NCBI RefSeq assembly: GCF_004331035.1
Contig: NZ_SJNT01000004.1
Coordinates: 1 to 64,000, forward strand
From: Acinetobacter sp. ANC 4910
GTDB taxonomy: Bacteria; Pseudomonadota; Gammaproteobacteria; Pseudomonadales; Moraxellaceae
DNA length: 64,000 nt
Direction of reading: 5' to 3'
Each line of letters opens with the position of its first letter. Within the stretch, counting starts at the first letter, position 1. Shown one piece after another: positions 57,785-64,000 of this stretch. The notes beneath the pieces were generated by a model that searched no databases, had not been told where the DNA came from, and worked only from the letters and a program-made list of their open reading frames with translations. The translations under genes and the position numbers were made by a program.

Positions 57785-58270
57785 ATGGCAAAAACAACCG
57801 AATTGACCCATCGACTTTATACGCTAATTTACTTTTTAATGATCTTTCTTATATTGGCGTATTGTATATTCAATGCCATTTATACGGTCATCATTGGCGG
57901 AACCACTTTTTATTTGTTTGCCAGTTTTATTTTGACGCTTCAATGTATTTTTGCTTTACGGACTTCACTCGACAGCCGTATCTATGCCAGTCTAGGGCTT
58001 GTACTACTGATTATTGGGCTAATGTATACCCATGGACTCGATTTTTTAAACCATTTAAAAGCGATTGTGCTGATTCCAGCTTTAATTTTGACTTTTTTTG
58101 GACTGGATAATTTATATAAAAACCCAACCAAACTTGTTTATCTTAAAATTGGACTCATTCTCGGTTTACTGCTTGTAGCTTATAGCCAATATTATGATTT
58201 GGTTGAACTACAAAATTATTATCATTCTTTGCATAACGGTGAGACTTGGCAGCAGTTTGGTGCGTTATAA
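57785..58270 (+). CDS. Small integral membrane protein of unknown function
   Basis: 161 aa from ATG 57785 (AAGGAT upstream; the ATG at 57776 is less well placed). About five membrane segments (LIYFLMIFLILAYCIFNAIYTVII, FYLFASFILTLQCIFAL, IYASLGLVLLIIGLMY, AIVLIPALILTFFGL, LKIGLILGLLLVAY). No family recognised. Confidence 0.7.
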   Translation: MAKTTELTHRLYTLIYFLMIFLILAYCIFNAIYTVIIGGTTFYLFASFILTLQCIFALRTSLDSRIYASLGLVLLIIGLMYTHGLDFLNHLKAIVLIPALILTFFGLDNLYKNPTKLVYLKIGLILGLLLVAYSQYYDLVELQNYYHSLHNGETWQQFGAL

Positions 58271-58343
58271 CCCCCAAAAAAAGAATTTCACAATTTTAAG
58301 ATTTTACCTCTGCTAATTCATATCACATTCTATAGTCCCAATA

Positions 58344-58368
58344 AAAAACCGCCTGAAAGGCGGTTTTT
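58344..58368. terminator. Convergent terminator
   Basis: AAAAACCGCC-TGAAA-GGCGGTTTTT between the membrane-protein gene and the small minus-strand gene. Confidence 0.92.
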
Positions 58369-58369
58369 A

Positions 58370-58567
58370 CTAGTCTACAATTGCAGACCAGAGTGAATAG
58401 AATGCCTGAATATCGGATTCAAGAAATTCATCATTTTCAGCATCATAAACAAAAGATTTTTCTTCTAATAAGTATTCGCCATCTTGTTCACTAAGATATT
58501 TTTTTAAGAAAGTTTTAAAGTTATTTGCTTGATCAGGGAAAACTTGTTCTCCGTCAAAAAAGATCAT
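58370..58567 (-). CDS. Small acidic protein of unknown function
   Basis: 65 aa, strongly acidic (MIFFDGEQVFPDQANNF, SEQDGEYLLEEKSF, DAENDEFLESDIQAFYSLW). No signal or membrane segment. Supported by a good sigma-70 promoter 30 bp upstream, a purine-rich GAGG leader before the ATG and an immediate terminator. Family not recognised; DNA-mimic or chaperone-like roles would be speculation. Confidence 0.65.
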   Translation of the reverse strand: MIFFDGEQVFPDQANNFKTFLKKYLSEQDGEYLLEEKSFVYDAENDEFLESDIQAFYSLWSAIVD

Positions 58568-58597
58568 AACAACCTCGAACTACCTAAATTAGCTCAA

Positions 58598-58632
58598 ATT
58601 TTAACACATATGTTGACTTTTATCAACATATG
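58598..58632 (-). promoter_or_regulatory. Sigma-70 promoter overlapped by a 10-bp perfect palindrome
   Basis: On the minus strand TTGATA (58626-58621), 17-bp spacer, TAAAAT (58603-58598) upstream of the 65-aa gene. A perfect inverted repeat CATATGTTGA-N6-TCAACATATG (58607-58632) covers the -35 and spacer, the classic place for a repressor. Confidence 0.65.
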
Positions 58633-58862
58633 ATAAATTAACGATAAATACATCACTGTTTTATAAAGAAAAACAAACTGAAAAATAAAGTTTGTTAATT
58701 ATAACTTCATAAAGTTACATGAAAAAGATGCCTATAATTTCAACTTATAAATCTATTAACGCAATTAATGTATCATTATATTAATTTAGTGTGATTTAGT
58801 TTGCATTTTACACATATGCTTCTAAAATAAAGAAAGGAATAAGAAAAAGAGGCTCAAAGCTC

Positions 58863-59153
58863 ATGAATTTCGATGTATTCTTTACTGACAAAGATCGCCA
58901 TGAAGCGATTGATACTGCAAAGCAAATGGTATTTTTGCCAGAGAACTGCTATTTCCTAGAAAACCTAAGTCCAACAATAAACTTTTATCAAAATAAGGAT
59001 AATGAAATTTTTGCTAAAGTTGTTGTTTCATATCAAAATTGTGTAACCGAGCTAGTCACGGATAAACCTTTTACCCTCAAATTTCACGATAATGGAGTGC
59101 ATCAATTTTGGGAATATATAGATAATGGCCCTAAAGATAAGTGGCTCATGTGA
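58863..59153 (+). CDS. Hypothetical 96-aa protein
   Basis: 96 aa, soluble, with no signal peptide; MNFDVFFTDKDRHEAIDTAKQMV and a C-terminal DNGVHQFWEYIDNG. GAGG about 11 nt before the ATG. No family recognised. Divergent from the 65-aa gene, with 295 bp in between. Confidence 0.55.
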   Translation: MNFDVFFTDKDRHEAIDTAKQMVFLPENCYFLENLSPTINFYQNKDNEIFAKVVVSYQNCVTELVTDKPFTLKFHDNGVHQFWEYIDNGPKDKWLM

Positions 59154-59430
59154 TGCGTTATTTTCAGCACCAAACACCACAATCAATAGAATGAAAAGGA
59201 AATGCTCATGTATAGGGTTTCCTTTTTTATGGTCTATACTATTTTATAAAATCTAAACTCAACAACACCGCAGTACTTCACTATTTCTAATTATTACAGT
59301 GCCTTAGACTTAAAGTGTCAAACTTTTCAATTTTTCTTTTCTCGATATGAGCACGCCTATTTAAGCTCCAAAATACTTAATTGTAAAAAATTCAAAGATT
59401 ATGATCCTTTTTATATTTGCTTTTTATCAT

Positions 59431-59507
59431 TAGCGCGCCATATAGGGCTCGAACCCACGACTATCCGCTTAGAAGACGGAGGCTCTATCCAACTGAGCTA
59501 ATGGCAG
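59431..59507 (-). tRNA. tRNA-Arg (TCT), divergent acceptor stem
   Basis: On the minus strand the D-arm (TAGCTCAGTTGGATAGAGC), the anticodon arm with loop CTTCTAA (anticodon TCT) and the T-arm (TTCGAGC loop) fold. The acceptor stem is poor: position 1-72 is C-C and 2-71 is T-G. CCA is not encoded (the 3' end reads GCTA). It could be a decaying copy or one acquired with a mobile element; CCA could be added by nucleotidyltransferase. Confidence 0.7.
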
Positions 59508-59791
59508 TTTGAGTAGCGACATTCAATTTAAATGAATAAAAAGTGCTTCCATCGGTGCCCTGATATTGCTTAAGCTCCAAAGCAAGTGCTAAGAGTAAAG
59601 CGCTAATTGAAATGGATATAAAGAGAAATGCCTAATCAGGCTTATAGCTTAATTGGCTATTGTTTATTAGGAAGTAACATTAAAGCTTTAGATTTCTATT
59701 TAGTGCAGAATGGAAAGTAAAATTTTGTTTTTCTAAAATTAGAGTACAAAAAAACCACTCACAATTAGTACATGTAAGTGGTCGTTTTATT

Positions 59792-59868
<77 letters not shown>

Positions 59869-60028
59869 TATACTATTGCAAAACTATTATATTCAACAGT
59901 TTGGCTGTGCAGCAATACTATCTAACATTTCCCTATTGAGCAAGTATTTTTTGCTTGTAGACGCATAGTAGACGCTAGAAAATATTGTGCTATATTGCTA
60001 AATATTGCAATTGATAGCGATTCTAGCG

Positions 60029-61303
60029 ATGTCATTTCAAAGAGTAAAGCTAACAAAGACATTTATTGATCAACTCGAAATGACGCCTGCTATCTATAGA
60101 GACAGTGACTTGATCGGCTTTGCTATTCGGGTCAATACTACTTGTAAAACCTATATCGTTGAGAAAAAAGTCCTTGGCAAGACTGTACGGTCTACAATTG
60201 GTCTACATGGAAACTTAACCCTCTCCCAAGCACGCGATATTGCCAGCGACAAACTTGCCCAGATGTCTCAAGGCATCAATCCAAATGAAACCAAAAGAAA
60301 AATAATTGCTGAAGGAAAAACAAAATCAGATTTACGCAAAATTAAACCAACATTAAAACAAGCATTTGATCATTACCTTTTATATAAAACCCTCAAACCT
60401 AGATCAATCAAAGATTACACGCTGGTGGTTGATGACTACCTAAAAGATTGGAATGACATAACACTGGATAAAATTTCCAGATCAATGATTCACGCCAAGC
60501 ATTCTGAATTATCACAACGAAGCTTGGCTCAAGCAAATATGGCAATGCGTGTTTTTCGAGCCCTCTATAATTACTCGGTTGAGCATTATCTGGATGAAAA
60601 TAGCAGACCTATTTTAGATACTCATAATCCAACCAAGACGCTGGATGCTAAAAAAGCATGGAATAAAATTTGCTGCCGCAAAACCTATATTAATGAAGAG
60701 CAACTACCTCACTGGATTAAAGCAGTATTTGAATATAAAGACCGTGGTCAACAGCGAGAAACCAATCGAGATTTTCTACTTACCTTAGTGCTTACAGGAT
60801 TCAGACGTGAAGAATGTGAATCTTTAACTTGGACCAATATTGACTTAAAGCATGGTCGAATCACCTCTATAGATGCAAAGTATAGTGAAGCATACACTCT
60901 GCCTATGGGCGACTTCCTATTTACCCTCATGAAAAAACGTTATGCTCAAGCCAAAAATGAATGGGTATTCCCTTCTGCCAAATCTACCTCTGGTCATATT
61001 GTGAATATTTCCAAAGTACGCCAAAAAATCAATAAATCCTGTGGCATTGAGTTTAGCTTCCATGATCTGCGTAGAACCTTTGCTACTATTGCTGAAAATC
61101 TTGATTATGGACAATACACAATTAAACGCCTACTGAACCCAAAAGATGATGATCGAGACATAACTGTAGGCGAAAGGAAATTAAGAGAAGCAATGAATGC
61201 TATTGAAGACATTGTTTTAGGGACTTATAAAACAAGCTTAGAAGAAGAAGCTATGCTGTCTTCTCTTGGCACCAAATCTGATAGATTAGAATTTGATACT
61301 TGA
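60029..61303 (+). CDS. Tyrosine recombinase/integrase, apparently degenerate
   Basis: 424 aa from ATG 60029. N-terminal DUF4102-like region (KLTKTFIDQLEM; GLHGNLTLSQARDIA), SAM-like core-binding domain, and C-terminal catalytic domain with LTGFRREE (Arg box I) and FHDLRRTF (His345, Arg348). The third motif reads LLNPKDDDRDITVGERKLREAM: Pro371 stands where LLNH is usual, and the GY nucleophile normally found after D(I/V)T is absent. It begins 161 bp from the tRNA-CAT gene, as island integrases do, but no other island genes follow. Confidence 0.75.
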   Translation: MSFQRVKLTKTFIDQLEMTPAIYRDSDLIGFAIRVNTTCKTYIVEKKVLGKTVRSTIGLHGNLTLSQARDIASDKLAQMSQGINPNETKRKIIAEGKTKSDLRKIKPTLKQAFDHYLLYKTLKPRSIKDYTLVVDDYLKDWNDITLDKISRSMIHAKHSELSQRSLAQANMAMRVFRALYNYSVEHYLDENSRPILDTHNPTKTLDAKKAWNKICCRKTYINEEQLPHWIKAVFEYKDRGQQRETNRDFLLTLVLTGFRREECESLTWTNIDLKHGRITSIDAKYSEAYTLPMGDFLFTLMKKRYAQAKNEWVFPSAKSTSGHIVNISKVRQKINKSCGIEFSFHDLRRTFATIAENLDYGQYTIKRLLNPKDDDRDITVGERKLREAMNAIEDIVLGTYKTSLEEEAMLSSLGTKSDRLEFDT

Positions 61304-61406
61304 TTTGATATTTCCAATATTTTTTCAAACTCATCGTAGCAAAATATTCTATTTTTGTTTTTAAATAAAAACATATAAGTCTGAATAAAATTTTCTACTT
61401 TTACTT
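61304..61406. other. Short AT-rich gap before IS relic
   Basis: No signal recognised between the integrase stop and the IS end. Confidence 0.3.
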
Positions 61407-61680
61407 GGCTTTGTTACACAAAGCTGTCCATAATGCTTTATTCAGTCATATATTCCTCAGATAAACAAACCTACATCTACAATCTATCGCTCAACCAATT
61501 GATTTTCTTATCATCAAACTTTGCTAAATCAAGCCAATATATTGCTCTGGGTTGATCACCATACTCAATGGTATGCACAAGCAAGAAGCATACAAGAACG
61601 AAATCAAACTGGCTCAGATACAGCTATTCAGTACTGTTTAATGATGAATACTTATGCGACAAAACTGAAGTTCAATTAAA
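61407..61680 (+). mobile_element. Truncated IS5-family relic
   Basis: Begins with GGCTTTGTTACACAAAGCTG, matching the terminal repeat of the IS at 10252. The plus-strand frame reads NKPTSTIYRSTN-stop-FSYHQTLLNQANILLW then VDHHTQWYAQARSIQ and DTAIQYCLMMNTYA, which aligns with residues 2-60 of the intact transposase (KKPTHKIYRTTNWPAYNRALINRGNIAIW). A TGA replaces the conserved Trp codon and the rest of the gene is lost. Confidence 0.75.
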
Positions 61681-61814
61681 AGAAGATCGTCGAACAATAG
61701 AGAAATTTTTTGGCATTATTGATAATGTTCTATATGTTTTAGCTGTTCAATCTTGCAGACATTATCACAATATACATCTCATGGATTAATGCTCGTTCGC
61801 ACCAATATCCATGT

Positions 61815-61842
61815 AAAAAACCATCAATTGATGGTTTTTTAG
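61815..61842. terminator. Strong hairpin terminator
   Basis: AAAAAACCATCAATTGATGGTTTTTT, a perfect 13-bp palindrome with A/T tracts on both sides, just beyond the DUF2147 gene stop (61887, minus strand). Confidence 0.85.
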
Positions 61843-61886
61843 AAATCAACAAAAGTGACTTCCTAAAGTCACATTCGGAGACTTGT

Positions 61887-62342
61887 TTATAATTTCTTCC
61901 AAGTCATGATTGTCGTAGTGTTATCAGACTTTGACTTGCCAAAAACCTTCATTTGCTCACCAGTATTACTGAGATCTGCATTAATAATATAAACAAGGCC
62001 ATTTTGTGGGTTAACCCATACCCCATTATTAAACTTATTTTTTGATGTTGCCTGCATATTCGTAAGGATTTCTAAACCGAATAAGTTTTGATTCTTTAAT
62101 GCACCTTTGCACTTGGTACAGACATCTGTCGCTACTGTACCTGGTAATGCATATGACTTAGTGATGGCTGCGCTATATTGTTGAGTCTTTGAATTCTTAC
62201 GAATAGCAACTTCTGTAATGTAATTTCCAGATTTATCATCAATTACTTTCCATGAGCCTAATAGTTGATCCACGGGCATTGCTGCTAAGAATTGAGTTGA
62301 ACCTAACAATAAAGTCGAAGCAAATAAAGTTCTAAATTTCAT
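61887..62342 (-). CDS. Secreted DUF2147 family protein
   Basis: 151 aa. Signal peptide MKFRTLFASTLLLGSTQFLAA; the mature domain has the DUF2147 pattern: LLGSWKVIDDKSG, CTKCKGALKNQNLFGLEIL (two Cys, possible metal or disulfide), GVWVNPQNGLVYIINADLS and MTWKKL. Periplasmic; function unknown. Confidence 0.88.
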   Translation of the reverse strand: MKFRTLFASTLLLGSTQFLAAMPVDQLLGSWKVIDDKSGNYITEVAIRKNSKTQQYSAAITKSYALPGTVATDVCTKCKGALKNQNLFGLEILTNMQATSKNKFNNGVWVNPQNGLVYIINADLSNTGEQMKVFGKSKSDNTTTIMTWKKL

Positions 62343-62689
62343 AAAATTGTCATATATTAAAAAGCATCGGGATTATAGCAAAGCACACCCCTTATAGAAT
62401 TATTAATTTAAATCATATGCATAGTTTGCTGAAATCATATCCAGCTTCATTTTTTTTGAATTTTTATAGGTCTGCTTGATCGTGTCATAGCGTATAGCAA
62501 TTCCTCTAAATTCCTGAGGTCTTGCAAATGCTGTATTGCTGTTTTTACTATCTTCTCTCGCTCAAATAGTGCGAGCCATATCCCAAAGCTGAATTCTCCG
62601 ACCATAAAAAACATATGCCCAAACCCAACTTTACTCATTTATAGCAACATAAATGACATGCAGTAGAGTCTGGGCTTATGTGTAGCGGA

Positions 62690-63166
62690 TTACCAGCCTA
62701 ACTGCTTATTTAAAGTCGCAGAATCGTAGTAGTCGCCTTGGTAAACAATTTTGTCGTTTTTAACACGAACAAAACTCACACCTTCAAAGTTAATTGGCTT
62801 ATTCGTTGCAGGTGTATCTTTGCTCCATGCACCAGTATTATTGCCTGTAAAGCGCCATTGGAAAGAAATGCCATCTTTACTTACAATTGGAGCACTCGTC
62901 ATTTCCCATTTCAAATTAGGCACAGCATTAATAAATACACTGATAACGTTATCACGTGCTGCAACTTGCCCTTTTTGTGGCGTACCTACAGCAGCATCAT
63001 AAAATACGCCATCTTTAGCAAAATAAGAGGCTGCTTTGCTAGAATCATGTTGATTCCAAGCTTGCATATATGATGTAACAACTTGCTTAGGTGGTACAGC
63101 CGCATGAACAACTGTGACACCCGCCATTGCAGGAACTAAAATAAGTGCTTGTAAAATATTTTTCAT
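62690..63166 (-). CDS. Secreted SnoaL-like (NTF2 fold) protein
   Basis: 158 aa. Signal peptide ending in VVHA; mature part VVTSYMQAWNQHDSSKAASYFAKDGVFYD and VKNDKIVYQGDYYDSATL, the SnoaL/NTF2 cone-fold pattern. Such proteins are polyketide cyclases, isomerases or of unknown role; a periplasmic one has no clear assignment. Single gene. Confidence 0.85.
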   Translation of the reverse strand: MKNILQALILVPAMAGVTVVHAAVPPKQVVTSYMQAWNQHDSSKAASYFAKDGVFYDAAVGTPQKGQVAARDNVISVFINAVPNLKWEMTSAPIVSKDGISFQWRFTGNNTGAWSKDTPATNKPINFEGVSFVRVKNDKIVYQGDYYDSATLNKQLGW

Positions 63167-63229
63167 GTGTATTCCCTTTAGAAAAAATATGTTAGTTAAA
63201 TGATGATTGCAGGTGCATCATGCCGAAGA

Positions 63230-64000
63230 TTAATCTTCGTAAGCACTCATCACGTGTTTAATACGGGTATATTCTTCAAAGCCATAGCTTGATAAGTCTT
63301 TGCCATAGCCTGACTTTTTAAAGCCACCATGCGGCATTTCGGCAGTAAGCGGAATATGTGCATTCGTCCAAACCGTACCGAAATCTAAATCACGGCTAAA
63401 GCGCATGCTACGGCTATGGTCATTTGTCCAAACACTTGAAGCGAGACCAAATTCAACATCATTGGCTTTGTCTAGTGCGTCAGCTTCATCTTTGAAGGTT
63501 TGGATGGTGACAATTGGGCCAAAAATTTCATTTTGGATGGCTTCGTCGTGCTGTTCTAAACCACAAATAATGGTCGGCTCGAAATAGTAACCATCGTATT
63601 GAGTCACTTGCTTACCACCAGTCACAATTTTGGCATGTGCAGGCAAGCGGTCTAAGAAGCCTTTCACATGTACAAGCTGGCGTTGGTTGTTGAGTGCACC
63701 AAATAAAGCTGTTTCATCATCTGGCAAACCACAGTGAATTTGCTTGGTTTTTGCAACCATTTTTTCCACAAATTCTTCATAAATGCTTTCTTGGACTAAA
63801 ACACGTGCCGCAGCAGTACAGTCTTGTCCTGCATTGAAGAAGCCAGCGATGCTGATTGCATCTGTTGCTTTTTCAAGATCCGCATCTTCAAATACAACTA
63901 CAGGCGCTTTACCGCCCAGTTCCAAGTGCGCTTTTGCTAAATTGCTTGCCGCTGAAGCAGCCACTTGCAGTCCTGCACGAACAGAACCTGTAATTGAAAC
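63230..64000 (-). CDS. Gamma-aminobutyraldehyde dehydrogenase (partial, 5' end outside window)
   Basis: The C-terminal 256 residues of an NAD-dependent aldehyde dehydrogenase; the frame stays open to position 64000. The catalytic Glu lies in LELGGKAPVVVFEDADL and the catalytic Cys in FNAGQDCTAA. The GQDCTAA form and the end TAEMPHGGFKKSGYGKDLSSYGFEEYTRIKHVM match the PatD/YdcW-type enzymes of putrescine degradation. Related amino-aldehyde dehydrogenases cannot be excluded. Confidence 0.88.
   Translation of the reverse strand, partial: VSITGSVRAGLQVAASAASNLAKAHLELGGKAPVVVFEDADLEKATDAISIAGFFNAGQDCTAAARVLVQESIYEEFVEKMVAKTKQIHCGLPDDETALFGALNNQRQLVHVKGFLDRLPAHAKIVTGGKQVTQYDGYYFEPTIICGLEQHDEAIQNEIFGPIVTIQTFKDEADALDKANDVEFGLASSVWTNDHSRSMRFSRDLDFGTVWTNAHIPLTAEMPHGGFKKSGYGKDLSSYGFEEYTRIKHVMSAYED

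Noticed and set aside
61568..61789. 73-codon ORF downstream of the integrase
   Set aside because: Its first half is an out-of-frame reading of the IS5 relic; no ribosome binding site.
62447..62638. 63-codon minus-strand ORF between the DUF2147 and SnoaL genes
   Set aside because: No ribosome binding site or family; one hydrophobic segment only. Possible but unsupported.

Overview
The window reads as a chromosomal stretch of an Acinetobacter-type gammaproteobacterium. The DNA is AT-rich. A PcaU-type regulator lies divergent from pcaI (the edge of a beta-ketoadipate cluster). The order prmA - DUF3426 gene - fis - purH - purD, and the dnaE, trmJ, cysE, mqo and mnmG proteins, are all closest to what I know of Acinetobacter. 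No species can be assigned from sequence alone.

Layout. 1-1.4 kb: partial pcaI and pcaU around a PcaU-type operator. 1.5-3.7 kb: an amino-acid permease and homocysteine S-methyltransferase pair. 4.2-17.1 kb: the most interesting locus, a guanidine assimilation regulon. It has an ABC transporter (permease, ATPase and, on a second operon, a lipoprotein binding protein), a 2-oxoglutarate/Fe(II) oxygenase, an unrecognised 300-aa protein, an EmrE-like SMR pump, a 43-aa small protein and a NikR-like regulator without nickel ligands. A guanidine-I (ykkC) riboswitch precedes two DUF1989 carboxyguanidine deiminase subunits and a 1201-aa biotin-dependent guanidine (urea-type) carboxylase. An IS5-family element sits in the middle without a target duplication, beside a truncated foreign ORF; no allophanate hydrolase is present. 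Each of the three transcription units starts with a good sigma-54 promoter and a paired GTAWTAC operator whose half-sites are exactly 21 bp apart. That suggests one regulon under nitrogen control, a dedicated ribbon-helix-helix regulator and, for the catabolic operon, a riboswitch.

17-24 kb: diguanylate cyclase, MhpT-like MFS transporter, a solitary SIR2-TPR protein with four 41-residue repeats (possible defence NADase) and mnmG. 24-32 kb: secreted small protein, BASS transporter, prmA, fis, purH, purD. 32-38 kb: AraC regulator divergent from a hydroxyacyl-CoA dehydrogenase, the metQ-metN-metI methionine importer with a terminator after metQ, and a frameshifted secreted-protein gene. 38-46.6 kb: dnaE, trmJ, cysE, a TPR lipoprotein and a lipoprotein lipase.

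46.7-54 kb: an uncharacterised catabolic locus. A MalT/AlkS-like ATP-dependent LuxR regulator lies between an SDR gene on one side and a cupin, AlkK-like acyl-CoA ligase and second SDR on the other. The same CCATTC-N4-GAATGG palindrome lies upstream of both target units. 54-64 kb: MarC protein, mqo, small membrane and hypothetical genes, two tRNAs (one with a degenerate acceptor stem), a tyrosine recombinase that appears to have lost catalytic residues, an IS5-type relic, DUF2147 and SnoaL-like secreted proteins, and the 3' part of a gamma-aminobutyraldehyde dehydrogenase gene running off the right edge.
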